Assembly: GCA_027625915.1 (NCBI GenBank)
Contig: JANTQA010000063.1
Coordinates: 3,863,501 to 3,927,500 of the forward strand
Direction of reading: 5' to 3'
DNA length: 64,000 nucleotides
Source of the DNA: Anaeramoeba flamelloides
Lineage: Eukaryota > Metamonada > Anaeramoebidae
This document shows, piece after piece, positions 24,630 to 36,151 of this stretch. A program made the translations under genes and the position numbers. Numbering within the stretch: the stretch's first letter is position 1; each line of letters opens with the position of its first letter. The notes beneath the pieces are model-generated. The model searched no databases, was not told the origin of the DNA, and worked only from the letters and a program-made list of their open reading frames with translations.

Positions 24630-25781
24630 ATGAACAAATATAAAATATGTTTTCTTGGAGACGAAGGAGTGGGAAAAACGTCAATGATTACACGATTTAT
24701 TTATGAAACTTTTGATCCTGATTCACAGTCGACTGTTGGTGTTGATTTTCTTTCGAAAACAATCCATATCGAAAATAAAACAATTAGGCTACAATTGTGG
24801 GACACAGGTAATATTTAAATCATTACAAACGCCTTCTGGTTCATGATAAAAAAATGCATTAAACTAACGATTTTAACTTTTATGTTTTTTTGTGTTCTTA
24901 TTTTTTTTTAATAACGATCCAATTACCTTCTGTAATTTGCTTTTTGTAAAACAAAAAAAAAAAAACTTAAACAAATGAACAACAACACACTCCATAAACC
25001 TCTGATTCAAAATTTCGAATATTTGTTCAAATGCTAATGATAACTGACAATCTTTTTTACAAACATTTTTTTTAATCACATTTAATGTTCTGAATGCAAT
25101 TGATTATCAAAAGCGGGACAAGAAAGGTTTAGATGCTTGCTTCCTTCTTACATTCGAAACTCTTCTTTAGCAGTTCTTGTTTATGATGTTACAAGTATAT
25201 TTCTCTTTCCTTTTTTTCTTTTTTCTGTAATTATTTTTTTATTCAAACAACAAAATAAACCGTTTTTTTTTTTACTTCCCAACATCAAACAACAACAACA
25301 ACAACAAAACACACACCAAACCTTCTGACGAAAAAATAACCAAACCTTCTGATTAAAAATACCCACACCCAAACGATCAAAATACACTTTTAAAAACAAA
25401 CAACCTATCAACAAAAAAGATCCTGAAAGTTTTGAAAATTTAGATTTTTGGCTACAAACAATTAAAGAGATAAGAGGAGACGACGTTATAATTTTTTTTG
25501 TTGGAAACAAGGCTGACATGGTCGAAGAAAGAAAAGTGAGTATTGAGTCGCTCGAAAAAAAAGCTCAAGAAAAAGGATTTTTATTTTTTGAAACCTCAGC
25601 AAAGACGGGACAGAATATTAAGCCTTTATTCAGAAAGGTAACTTTGTCAATCATGAAAAATGAAAAAAATTCAAATTTACAAGAACAAACAGAAGTCAAC
25701 AAAGAAGACAGTGTTGTTAAAGTTGAATTAGAAGAGACAAATGAAGATGAAAAAAAAGAGAAAGGTGGTTGGTGTTGTTGA
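24630..25781 (+). CDS. RAB6: Rab6-type small GTPase, three exons
   Basis: Rab6 controls retrograde and exocytic traffic at the Golgi. Exons are 24630-24807, 25114-25194 and 25420-25781, giving 206 residues with introns of 306 and 225 bp, all in phase 1. The G motifs are all present: P-loop GDEGVGKT, switch [21 protein letters not shown] (built across the first splice), NKAD and ETSAK. The sequence tracks human Rab6A closely ([20 protein letters not shown] versus [27 protein letters not shown] versus ITNVNSF). The C-terminus GGWCC carries a double cysteine for geranylgeranylation. The start is the ATG of [10 protein letters not shown]. The TTG upstream is not needed. Confidence 0.96.
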
Positions 25782-26980
25782 TCAACAAGACTTTTCTTGT
25801 TGGATTTTTGCAAATTTAATTGATATAAAAATTAAAAAAAAACAAATCAAAACAAAAATCTTCCAACACCAATCCTTAGAAAGCGAACAATTTCCAATCC
25901 ATAATATCAACAAAAATTCAAATGATTACCCACAACACAAAACGGGAAATGTTTTTAAATTATCTTTTTATTCATAATTTTCATTTATGCATTTTTCAAA
26001 AAAATATTAACAAAAATGCACAATTTTTAATTTTCTTTTATCAGAAATTTAATAAATTTTCATATTATTAAAATAATAAAAAATAACTTTCATACAAATT
26101 TATTTCGATTTAATAAAATTGACTTGAAATTTTATTTTATTTTTTTTTTTTAATTGTTTCATAAAGTTTCAATGAAAAAACATTTTTACTGTATTTTCTG
26201 ATTAATTTTTTGTGTTTTAAATACAAACAAGACCGCAAATTCTTTATTAAAGTAAAAAATGGACTTTATTATTATTTTTTTTATTATCATACAATTGAGA
26301 TGAAGCATCAACTAATTTTGTTTTGACAGAACCCCGATTCAAAATTTATAATACATGAAAAACCAATTTTTGATAAAAAAAAAAAAATGTTATTAATTTA
26401 TTACTAAGGAAAGAATGTAGTAGAACCTATGAACTAATTAAAATATTAATACTTATTTATCATTTAAGATAGCCACATAAAAAAAATAAATAATTTTCAA
26501 TCAAAATAAAAAAAAATGTGTTATTTCAAAAAATTGGTGAGAAGAATATATTTATAAGGGTTAAATGTTAAAAAAAAAAAAAATAAAAATAAAATGTTAA
26601 CAAGTTATGTGGATTTTTAAAATAACAAAAATTCTTTCTTCTAATCCAAGGGGTTTATGGAAAAACTGTTGTGATTTAAAGAAATTTGAATTTAATTAAA
26701 TAAGATAAAATGAAGATTCTATTTTAATAAAAAATAGAAAAAAGTGAAGGAAAAAAAAAAAAAAAAAATATTACAACTAGACAATAGAAAAAAGTTAAAG
26801 TTGTTGGGTAAAGGTGAATTTACTTTTTGGGGTTGTTATATATTATTTAAATGTCGTCTCATTTTTTCTAATAGTGTGTTTAGTCATATTGGACAAAAGG
26901 TATTATATTATGATGCAACCGATTTCTTTGAAGTCCATTTTCAACATTTATTTTATTTTAAAATGATATTAGAGTAATTA

Positions 26981-27031
26981 TATAAACCCCAATTCAAAAT
27001 TTTTAACATACCAAAATTAAATTTGTGAAAA
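26981..27031 (-). repeat. Solo end of repeat A1, reversed
   Basis: TATAAACCCCAATTCAAAAT, then TTTTAACATACCAAAATT, is the reverse complement of the right end of A1 (3785-3835). The rest of the element is absent or too decayed to align. Confidence 0.6.
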
Positions 27032-27316
27032 AAAAAATAAAAAAGAATATTTAGTCCCAATGGTAAGTTAAGGAACCTTTACCCCCCCTCTCTCTCTCTC
27101 TTTGATACAAAATGGATAAAATATTTTCACGAAGAATTAAATTGAACATGATAAATAATTACCATTATGAATTTTTGAAAAATATGCTATCAATTCTAAA
27201 AAGAATCTATATATATTACAATCTATACTTTTTTTAAAAACAATATCTGATCCTTTTCCGTTTAGATTTTTGAATTTGAAAAAAATGAAAAATTTGCCAA
27301 AAAAAAATATTTTCCG

Positions 27317-27504
27317 TTAGGGACTAATCTCAATAAAATTTTTTTATCTAAATTTAATAGAGACTGATAAAATTTTTTGCTATTTATTTAGATTTGAACT
27401 TACCTGTTTATTTTTCTATTAAACTTATTTCAGGATAAGGAATCCATATTTAGAAATTGGTCAAAAAAAAAAAAAAAAAAAAAAATAGAGACTGGTCCCT
27501 TAAT
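27317..27504. repeat. Short inverted-repeat element (TTAGGGAC...GTCCCTTAA)
   Basis: TTAGGGACTAATCTC at 27317 faces GAGACTGGTCCCTTAA ending at 27504, with a third AATAGAGACTGATAAA half-site at about 27357. Spacer of about 155 bp including an A-run of about 22. It is probably a small MITE relic. Confidence 0.5.
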
Positions 27505-27600
27505 TATAACCTTTCATAATTTATCTGTGTTTGTATCTACATATAACATCAACATACAATTCTTATTTTAAACTATGAAAAAAAATATATAAACTACATA

Positions 27601-27624
27601 GTTCCTTAATTTTGGATAAGGAAC
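27601..27624. repeat. Perfect 8-bp hairpin GTTCCTTA/TAAGGAAC
   Basis: GTTCCTTA and TAAGGAAC are separated by 8 bases. The same word occurs singly at about 27066 (TTAAGGAACC) and in varied form at about 27434 (ATAAGGAATCC), so the four sites may mark ends of one decayed element. Confidence 0.4.
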
Positions 27625-28874
27625 ATTTCCTCTTTTTTTATTATTTTCAATAATTCATCAATTTCTTGAAATTTCAATTGATGATCGTTATTTTTTTATA
27701 AATATTAAGATTTTTAATTACGAATTATTTTTAAATAAAATAAGTTATTTCAAAATATTTTTTTATATTTTATTATCATTATTAATTTGAATTTATTTTA
27801 TTAGTTTCAAAAATCTTTAAAAGGGTAATAAATAAAGATAAAAGTCAATTGAGATTTTTAATATTTGAATTATTATTAATAAACTCAAAAATTAAGCTTA
27901 TTTTATTAATTATTAATTTGGGAATAATCATAATAAAACCTATTTCTTTTGGTTTTAAGTTGTATTTTATCAATTTTAAAAAATTTATTAAGGAATATTT
28001 TTATCTGAATGGTTTATTTATTTTTAAACAGATTTTGTTATTTTGTTCAATAAAATGTAAAAATTATTTATAAATGTTCTTTAGATATATAAATTAGATT
28101 TTTATCAATTTAATATAAATATCAAATTTTTTTTTAGACTCAAGTATATTTTCAACAGAGTTATATCAAAATATTAATGGTTTTATTTTTAAACGTATTT
28201 TTGTTTTTCTTCTTCACAAACAATAAGATTTCTTTCTACTTTCAACAAAAATACTTTTTTTTATGGTATTTTGAAAAATAACTGACTTTTAATCTATTCC
28301 AAAATTCTAAAAATGATTCAAATTTTTAAAAAGAATAATCTATCTCTAAAAATTGCATTTTTAGTCAAGTCAGGTTTTATAGCAATTTAATTTTTACTTC
28401 ATTTTATAATTTCAAGATGTAGTAAAATAATCATTTGAATTTATTTTTATATTTTTCGGAAATTTATACATTATTCATATTGCATGGTAAACATATACCC
28501 TTTTTATATGAAGAAACGTATTTTTTGACTTTTCTGAATATCGGGTTTCGAAATCTTGTTTAAAGTTAAAATTTTGGGTTTTTTTATTTTGTTTAATTTC
28601 CATTTTTACTCTAACAGAATTTAAAAATTTTCCTTTACAACATGAGAAAACAAATTTTTCCCTTTTTCTACTTGTTTTATCCAAAATCTTTTGAGACAAG
28701 ATCTTCTTTACTTTAATTTTACCAATATAAACTAAAATTCAAAATAAATGGCCCACCTTATATTTCAATTTTGAATTGCTTTTGTATCGTTTTGAAGTTT
28801 TTCCTCTCACAATGAAAAGTTTGTAAATAAATCAATTTTTCTTTTTTTATTTTTTTCAAAGTTGTTTTGTTAAA

Positions 28875-29005
28875 ATGGAAAATGAAAATGAAAAAATTTG
28901 AAAGAAGTAACAGATGAATTAATGGAAAAATTGGTTTCAAATATGACAAAGAGATTAGATTTAGTTATTCAAAGGGAAGGAGAATCGATAAATGGGTTTT
29001 ATTAA
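28875..29005 (+). pseudogene. Small coding-like fragment, unknown
   Basis: ATG at 28875 gives MENENEKI then a stop. From 28898 a second frame reads LKEVTDELMEKLVSNMTKR, then LDLVIQREGESINGFY, to a TAA. The two frames abut at an A/T run and together look like one short acidic helical protein with a frame break, or a spliced fragment. Family unknown. Confidence 0.25.
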
Positions 29006-30349
29006 TTTTTAAAAAAAATTTTTTTCATGTAATGCTTCATTCAAAATAAATATCCCAATTTTTTTTAAAATTTTTTTTTAACTTGTTTTATTTTATTTTT
29101 TGAAGAAAAACAAATACCCCTGGAGTAGTGAACCAAATACTAAAATAAAAATTTTGATATTATAATAGATAACTACAAGTATTAAAAATGTTTTTCTTTA
29201 AATTTTGATTTTTGATGGACCAATGATTTTGAATGATAGTTTATTTTCAAAATAATACTGAAATTCCCTTTCGCAAAACCAATAAAAAAATATATTTTGA
29301 AATTTAGCTTTGTTTGTTTAAAAAACCCCCAAAAAGTTGTAGGATCAATAAATGTTTTTTTGAATAAGAATAGTTTATCAAACCAAAAAAATGGAATACC
29401 CTTCGACATTTTAATTGAAATTCTTTAGAAATCATATTTTTGTGATTCGAGTTCTAGTATTTCAAAACCCACAAACATCGTATATTAATCTACCAAAAAT
29501 TGTATAAAAGTTCTGATGATTATCTTTTATCAATAACGAAATATTGCATTTCATTGCAGATGGTAGTTCACCCAATGTATAGTAGTATATAGTTTAAAAA
29601 ATACTAAACAAATAAACATTGAGATCCAAATCTAAATCTATTTCCAAAAAATTCGATTTTTAAAATCCAAATCGGAAAAGGAAGCGAAAATTCCGAACCA
29701 ATAATTATAGAAACAAAGCCGTTGTGAAAAAACTGAGGCTTAAAAGTTTTAAAAAGTGTGATGGAAATTGCTTAAAAAGGATTTGTGAGATAGTTTGAAG
29801 TGATCTTCAATCACTTTAAGAAAAGAAATAAACTGGCAAATTTGCTTTCTACTTTTTAGTTATGAAAATCCCTTAACGAAAAATTTGTAATACCTTTCAA
29901 TTTGAAGATCATCATATAAGTTTATGTTACTGTAAACAAAACTCAGTTAATTATTTTATCTCAGAACAAAAGACAACAAAAGTAAGATTTGAACACTAAG
30001 AATTAATCAATTTGGTTTTTTCAAACCCAAAATTCAGTTACATTCATTTCCTAACAAAAGAGAATGTATTACTAAAACCTGATTGAAATACCACAGCTAC
30101 CAACAAAACACCCCCCAACGAAAATATAATTTAGGTTTGAACCAATAATAATCGAAAAAAAAACAAGAATATTCCTCTTTTCTCAGGTATCCAATTTAAT
30201 GTTTTCAAAATTGTAAAAATTTTTTAAGAAATAAGAACTAAACTCTCTTTTTCGAAATAATCTACATAACCGTATCTAAAAACTCTCAAAAAAACCCTTA
30301 TTAATATCTGTTTATCCAAGGCTGCAAATTTTTTATTTTTATTTTTTTT

Positions 30350-33300
30350 ATGCAAACTAGAGACAAACCTCCGTTCAAAAAAGAATTTGGAAAAAGGGTA
30401 TCTTTTCAAACAATAAAAGAAACAATCTTCAGCATATTTACAAAAAGAATCAACCAAATTGACAAACAGACAAACACACAAGAGACTTTGTGTCAAAAAC
30501 AAAACAAGCACGATCACGAGAAGGGAAATGAAAATGAAAATGAAAATGAAAAAGAAAGTGGAAATGGAAATGGAAATGAAAACATCAACAAACGAGGAAT
30601 TAATTTTAAACAGCAAACCGCTTTAAATACAGATGGGAACCTGTCACAAAAAAAGAAATACTTTCACAAAAGCGGCTTTCGAAAAAAAAAACTGTTACTT
30701 GTTCCCTTTTTTTTAATAATACTTACTGTTACCTTCATTTCCATTTTCCACCAGAAGGAATCCGAGGGGCCAAGAATAAAATCACGCAAGGTGTTGATTG
30801 TGACTGAAAAGGTACGGGATCTTCTTACAAGCAAGCGCAGTGGTGCGCTAACGCCTTTTGGGCTGATTGCAAATGTCTTAACAATCGCCAAGAATAAGAA
30901 ATATCTTGGGTCTTACCAAAAGCCCACCGAAATGGAGACAATCTGGCTCAATGCAATGAGTACCAGAACAGTTGACTTTAATGTCAAGTCTAAGAGAGAA
31001 CTGAAAAGTCTTAAGCAACAAGCGGATCCAGATGTAATCCTTTTCAATCTGAAATTCGATGACATCGAGAAATTAAAGTGGGCACTAAATTTCCAGAACA
31101 TGTTCCCAGAATCAGATTATTTTTATTATATCAACAATTTTGCTTCCTATTTTGCAAAGCCAAATAGGAAAAAACAATTTCTGCAATTACAAGAAAAGGC
31201 AAACGACAGAATCTTTTTGGAGAAGGAGCTCTTTTCCAAAATAACTCCCCTTTCTTGTGAACAATTTATTTTTTCAAGCAACGCTGATCGTGAACTTTTT
31301 ATGAAATACGATCCCGTTTGCCGACAAAGATCCATGATGGTGCCCATTATGTCACAAACGGAATTATTTGACTTCCAGAAAACTCTCATTTCCTTACCAA
31401 ACAAATACGACACGCGCCCAAACGACATTCACAAATTCAAATTGCATGACTTTTTGGATATTCACAAATACTTTTTAAACTACACGGGGAATCTGAAAGT
31501 TAATGGGAAACCTGAAGAGAACATCAAACCAAATGTGAACAAAGATGATTCCAATAATGATCGTAGCTATCTTTTTAGTGACACTGCGCGTTCGGGCAGG
31601 GAAGATCAGCTTTATAATCAGATTGTGTATAGGGGCAATGACATCAATAGGCCCAAGAAAAGAAAATTGATTAACAAAAAATTAATTTCGAAAAGGTCCT
31701 TTGATGATCGAAACCGTGTTGTCATAATTTCGGAAAACTGTAACAATGAAGGCAATATATTGAAATTTATTGAAAACATTTATTTACATAAGACAAAGAA
31801 AATTGCCAATTCAAACAACCAACTGACAATCATTATGAGCGGCTGTGTAAATTTGCAATGGATTACCGATTATTTTGATTGGATCGAGATCATCGTTGGC
31901 GAACCAAGTGAAAGGGCATTGAAGGATTTATTACAGGAAACAAAGCTGATTGTTGAGCCCTATGATCTCTCAGATGGGATCTCGGCATTAAAACTAAAAT
32001 TCATGTATTACGGTATTCCGTTTCTCTTCACCAAGGAATCAGGCAGGGACTTTTTAATTGACTCGGATGAAAAATTCTGTAAATGGAATGACTACACCTG
32101 CTTATTTAAGAGAATGAATTCGTTAATAAATGATAAATTGGTTTGGGTGAAGGAAATATCCCATTCCAACTACCATTTTAGATACTACTTCCACCCCAAA
32201 AACGCACTTGAAAAGAGCCTTCGTATTAAAAAGTTGAATAGGAGAGTTTTAACCAAAATAAGAGACGGGATCATAACAAGTTTGTATACCCCAAAACAAA
32301 TAGATTTAGAGGCAACCTTCCATGATTTAATTTCCAATACTGACGATTATCTTGAGGGGGCTAATTCAAAAAGGGATCATTCAAAGATCATTATTAGCAA
32401 ATTTCGAAATAAATTAGATCATCGCGATGTTGCCCAGCAAATCGAAGATAATACCGACGAAGCGCCCAGCTTTCCAAACCAACATAAGAACGATCAAGGC
32501 CGCATTACAGATCTAAATGGGGTCTCGGGTCGTAATACTAATATTGATCGTGATGCTGATGATGCTGATGAAGAAGACGTCGTACCTTCTTTGCAGAATT
32601 ATCCCGGCGATAAATTATTTGTTGCAATGATTTGTGTTGACATTGAAGAAATTTGGAAAGATCTTGAAAGCGTAATAATCCAATTGGTTAAATTTGTAGG
32701 AACGGAGAACATTTACATCTCCATTTTATCCAATGGGAATAAAGATAACACACCAACACTGCTAGAAATTTTTGGCAACAAATTAAATACAATGGGCGTA
32801 ACAAACACAATCATCCCGCAAGCGGACAGCAACCGAGAGCGTTATTTGACAAATCGGATCTTATATTTGGCCGAATTAAGAAATAAGGTTTTGGAGCCAT
32901 TGACTCCAGACTACCCCAAAATAATGTTTATCAACGACATTATCGTGAAATTTAGAGATTTGAAAAACCTTCTTTTAACACCGATCGATTATGATATGGT
33001 TTGTGGGCTAGATTTTGGCCTGGGATTGCAGAAATTCGATGAGCACCACAACCAAGTGCAAGAAGACAAACTCAGGATCAGGTTCTATGATCGATGGGTG
33101 GCACTCGATAATTATGGAGACAGTTTCACCAACGAATACCCATTTTTCAACCGCGACCAGGAAAGGACAAAATCCCTGATCGACAGGGGACTGCCAGTCC
33201 AGGTTTATTCATGCTGGAATGGGGTCGTTGTTTATAAATCAGAACCATGGTTAAAGAATAACGTTAGATTTAGAACATCCTACCCCGACGAATGCTATTC

Positions 33301-33598
33301 GAGCGAATGCACATTACTTCCCAAAGACCTCTACGAGGAGGGCTATTATAAGGTTTTCATCAACCCAATCGTACAGTCTGCATATAACCAAGAAAGCTAC
33401 AATGCTCTATTGAAAACAGACTATTACCAAAAGGTTGTTTTAAATAATAATTATTATTCTCAATATAGAGAATTAAACCAAATAAAGCACGATTATAAAA
33501 TTACTCGGAAAATTCCCAAATACGTGGTTTGCTGTGATTCAGAAGAAAGAAAAAATAATAGAGCAGACTGGCTTAATTGTCATTGGGAATTTAATTAA
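30350..33598 (+). CDS. Type II membrane glycosyltransferase: GT-B-like half plus CAP59/GT69 half
   Basis: A 1082-residue single-exon protein. A cytosolic, Asn/Glu-rich N-terminus (NENENENEKESGNGNGNEN region) leads to one membrane span at about residues 113-133 (LLLVPFFLIILTVTFISIF) after a Lys/Arg cluster, the layout of Golgi type II enzymes. Residues about 145-610 resemble a GT-B glycosyltransferase. The C-terminal lobe reads VVIISENCNNEGN, TIIMSGCV and SDGISALKLKFMYYGIPFLF, like the GT4 pattern G-x-x-x-K-x-x-E/F-A/Y-x-x-G-x-P. Residues about 755-1060 match the CAP59/CMT1 alpha-1,3-mannosyltransferase family (GT69): YISILSNGNKDNTPTLLEI, RYLTNRILYLAELRN, MFINDIIVKFRDL, YDMVCGLDFG, FYDRWVALDNYGD, VYSCWNGVVVYKS, CYSSECTLLPKDL and VFINPIVQSAY. 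Inferred role: adding sugars, likely mannose, to surface glycans. The pairing of two catalytic modules is unusual. Confidence 0.87.
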   Translation: MQTRDKPPFKKEFGKRVSFQTIKETIFSIFTKRINQIDKQTNTQETLCQKQNKHDHEKGNENENENEKESGNGNGNENINKRGINFKQQTALNTDGNLSQKKKYFHKSGFRKKKLLLVPFFLIILTVTFISIFHQKESEGPRIKSRKVLIVTEKVRDLLTSKRSGALTPFGLIANVLTIAKNKKYLGSYQKPTEMETIWLNAMSTRTVDFNVKSKRELKSLKQQADPDVILFNLKFDDIEKLKWALNFQNMFPESDYFYYINNFASYFAKPNRKKQFLQLQEKANDRIFLEKELFSKITPLSCEQFIFSSNADRELFMKYDPVCRQRSMMVPIMSQTELFDFQKTLISLPNKYDTRPNDIHKFKLHDFLDIHKYFLNYTGNLKVNGKPEENIKPNVNKDDSNNDRSYLFSDTARSGREDQLYNQIVYRGNDINRPKKRKLINKKLISKRSFDDRNRVVIISENCNNEGNILKFIENIYLHKTKKIANSNNQLTIIMSGCVNLQWITDYFDWIEIIVGEPSERALKDLLQETKLIVEPYDLSDGISALKLKFMYYGIPFLFTKESGRDFLIDSDEKFCKWNDYTCLFKRMNSLINDKLVWVKEISHSNYHFRYYFHPKNALEKSLRIKKLNRRVLTKIRDGIITSLYTPKQIDLEATFHDLISNTDDYLEGANSKRDHSKIIISKFRNKLDHRDVAQQIEDNTDEAPSFPNQHKNDQGRITDLNGVSGRNTNIDRDADDADEEDVVPSLQNYPGDKLFVAMICVDIEEIWKDLESVIIQLVKFVGTENIYISILSNGNKDNTPTLLEIFGNKLNTMGVTNTIIPQADSNRERYLTNRILYLAELRNKVLEPLTPDYPKIMFINDIIVKFRDLKNLLLTPIDYDMVCGLDFGLGLQKFDEHHNQVQEDKLRIRFYDRWVALDNYGDSFTNEYPFFNRDQERTKSLIDRGLPVQVYSCWNGVVVYKSEPWLKNNVRFRTSYPDECYSSECTLLPKDLYEEGYYKVFINPIVQSAYNQESYNALLKTDYYQKVVLNNNYYSQYRELNQIKHDYKITRKIPKYVVCCDSEERKNNRADWLNCHWEFN

Positions 33599-34264
33599 TT
33601 TTTTTTTTTTTTTATTTCTCTTTCAAATTTCTTTGATTTTTTGTTTTTTTTTTGGATTTTAATTCTTGAATAAAAATTAAAATATATATTGTTAATTAAA
33701 AGGCAAAAAAAAAAAAAAAAAAATCTTGAGAATTTTTCAAATCGAATTTTGATTGATTTTATATTAAAAATAAAAAAGAAAAATAAATATTTATTCAAAT
33801 AAGACATTTCATTTTAAAAGCAACAAATTTTTTATTTTTGGAAGGCTCTAACAAAATAGTTCAACTAGTAATTATCATCGAAACAAAAGAAAGAAAATGG
33901 GATTTGTTCAAGAATCAAAATGTCTATTTTTTTTTTATTATAAATCTTTGTCAGGAGCTATCGATAGGGTTAAAAAAAGATAATCATAATCAGTAATTTA
34001 ATAATGAACAAAATCTTTTTTAAAAATAATCTTTTCAAAAAATTGGAATCAAACGATCATATTTAAGTAACTTGATTAGAAAAATAATTATTCATTTACA
34101 AAACTATTATTTTTTTAAAAATAAAATGAAACTTTGTTTTGTAATCGAATATATTTTTAATGTAATTTGTATTTTGGTTTCTGAAATGGATGAATTAAAC
34201 ACATTTAGACAATTTATTAATTTTTAGTTTATTTATGACTTCCAAAATTTTCACATATTTTCAA
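33599..34264. other. Gene-free spacer
   Basis: 3' flank of the glycosyltransferase gene, with T-runs and an A-run of about 18 near 33706. No gene is seen. Confidence 0.5.
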
Positions 34265-34801
34265 TATAAACTAGATTCCAAAACTTTGGACACAGTTTAA
34301 ACAGTGGAAAGAACATCATTACTATACTTTAAATTCAAATTGGAAAGAATTTTGATTTTACAAATTATTTCATTTTTGTCTTTTTTGTTTTGTTTTAATT
34401 TCGTTTTTTCAGTTACTTAATCTGTTTCGTTAGATCTCGAAATTTTTTTTCAATGGTTGATAGAAGGTTAGTGTTGAGTGTGTTAAATTGGAAAATCATA
34501 TACAATTGTTCGATGGTATCTTATCATTTGATCGATCAATAATTGTTAGTGAAATTTCAACAAATTTACCAATACATTTTTTGTTCCTCTCGTTTCATTA
34601 TTTTGGACACACCTGATTTTATTTTGGAGTTTTATATTTTTTTCTTTTATTTGGGTTAAATTGATTACTTATTAAAACATTAATACTGGGTTACTTAAAT
34701 GTGGTTTTTTATTAGGTTTGGAAAAATAAAATAAATTGAGGGTTTTTTTTTTGCCTATTTTTGATTTTTGGTTTGTCCAAATTTTTGGAACGGGGTTTAT
34801 A
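34265..34801 (+). mobile_element. Repeat family A, subfamily A2, copy 1
   Basis: 537 bp. It starts TATAAACTAGATTCCAAAAC and ends TTTTTGGAACGGGGTTTATA, a clear terminal inverted repeat extending into GGACACA/TGTCCAAA. It is collinear with 60513-61062 and a fragment at 7312-7410. The layout and internal word TTTGATCGATCAAT are shared with A1, so the two are sister subfamilies. It has no ORF. Confidence 0.85.
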
Positions 34802-36151
34802 AAACTAAAAAAAGTAATTTATTATTTTTATTAAAAATAAAATTTTTTTTTGATCGATTGATTTTATTTTGAGGAAAGTAAATTTTTTATTTTATGACTG
34901 AAACAGTAAATAAATATTATTTTTATAGTTAGACACAAGGTGATAAATGTATTTTTGGTTTGAATAAAAATCAAAGGTTTTGATAAATGGGAATAATAAT
35001 AGGTTGTTTTTTCGATACTAGATATTTTTTTAAATGAAAAATTATACACCTTTAAGTTAGTAAATTATCTTTGTTTAAATTATATATATATATATATATT
35101 CAAAAAAGAAAAAGATCTAAAAATGAAAAAGAGTAAAGAAAAGAGGGATATATTGTGTGTGTGTGGGGTGAGTAACGAAATAATAACAACCAATATAATT
35201 TTAAAGTTGATTTAAATTACATAGATATACTCAAAAAACCTCTTGAAGATTTAGAAAATTCTTCATTATTAGTAAATAGAAATTTAAGAAATAAACTGCA
35301 ATGATATTATAAATATGTGTATTTTTCATTATTAATTTAATTTTTTTACTTGAATTTATTTTGATTTGTTTTTATCCATATTTTATATATCTTTAATATT
35401 TCCGACATTAATAGAAGAAATGAATTTAATTTTTTCAGAATTTTTTGATTTTTTTGGGTTTTTAGTATAAAAATATAGATTTAAAGCTGCATAAATTTGG
35501 GGTGCAGGAATATCAATTTAGATAATTCGTTAAAGGTTTATATTTTGTGGGTGATCTCATATATTTTTGAATGACCGGATATTATTTTGGTCAAGTATTT
35601 TTTAATTTATCATCATTCTTATCAGTATATGAGTTATTATTTTCAAAATAATGATTCTTAAAAGGAAAGAAATTATTAATCAACAACAAAAAAAAATTAC
35701 ATATTTTCACAATTAATAGATGATATCAGGGATTATTTTCATGTAAGGTATTTTATGAAACAATAAAACATTTTCCACTTAAAGCCCCCAGTTATGATAT
35801 TTGAACCAATTGTCTTTAACGGGGTTGAATCAAGATTATAAGAAATAATTTTTTGTAAAATTTCCAAATTGAAAATAATTTTTTCACATGTTTTTACATT
35901 TTGTTCTATTTTTTTTTTCAATTTTTTTTTTTAAGGAATTCATGATCCATTTTCTTATTTTATTGAAAGAATCGATAGCCACATGGTAAAAATATGTTAT
36001 TTGTAAAGTTACCAATACAGTTAAAATGATTGAAGAAAAATCATATTTTTTTTCTATTGGATTTTTATTGATCTTTAATGGAAGAACAAAATGAACATTC
36101 TTATTTCTCTCAACGAGTCACTAAGAATTTGAATTTATATCTTTTAAGAAA
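34802..36151. other. Gene-free spacer with AT and GT microsatellites
   Basis: Contains (TA)n at about 35081-35099 and TGTGTGTGTGTG near 35154-35165. The minus-strand ORFs at 34864-35049 and 35739-35921 are short and lack coding character. Confidence 0.5.

Larger units (their letters stand above)
25782..30349. other. Long gene-poor spacer with repeat fragments
   Basis: No full gene seen in 4.5 kb. It contains a reversed end of repeat A (26981-27031), a similar degenerate piece near 26331, a 20-base A1-type start at 28726-28745, the inverted structures at 27060-27624, and a small coding-like fragment at 28875-29005. The ORF at 26744-26977 (LLGKGEFTFWGCYILFK) has a kinase-loop-like string, but nothing around it supports a kinase. 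Upstream of 30350 is ordinary AT-rich sequence. Confidence 0.45.

Noticed and set aside
26744-26977. ORF with LLGKGEF, resembling a kinase glycine loop
   Set aside because: No other kinase motif follows, the head is poly-Lys and there is no ATG; chance match.
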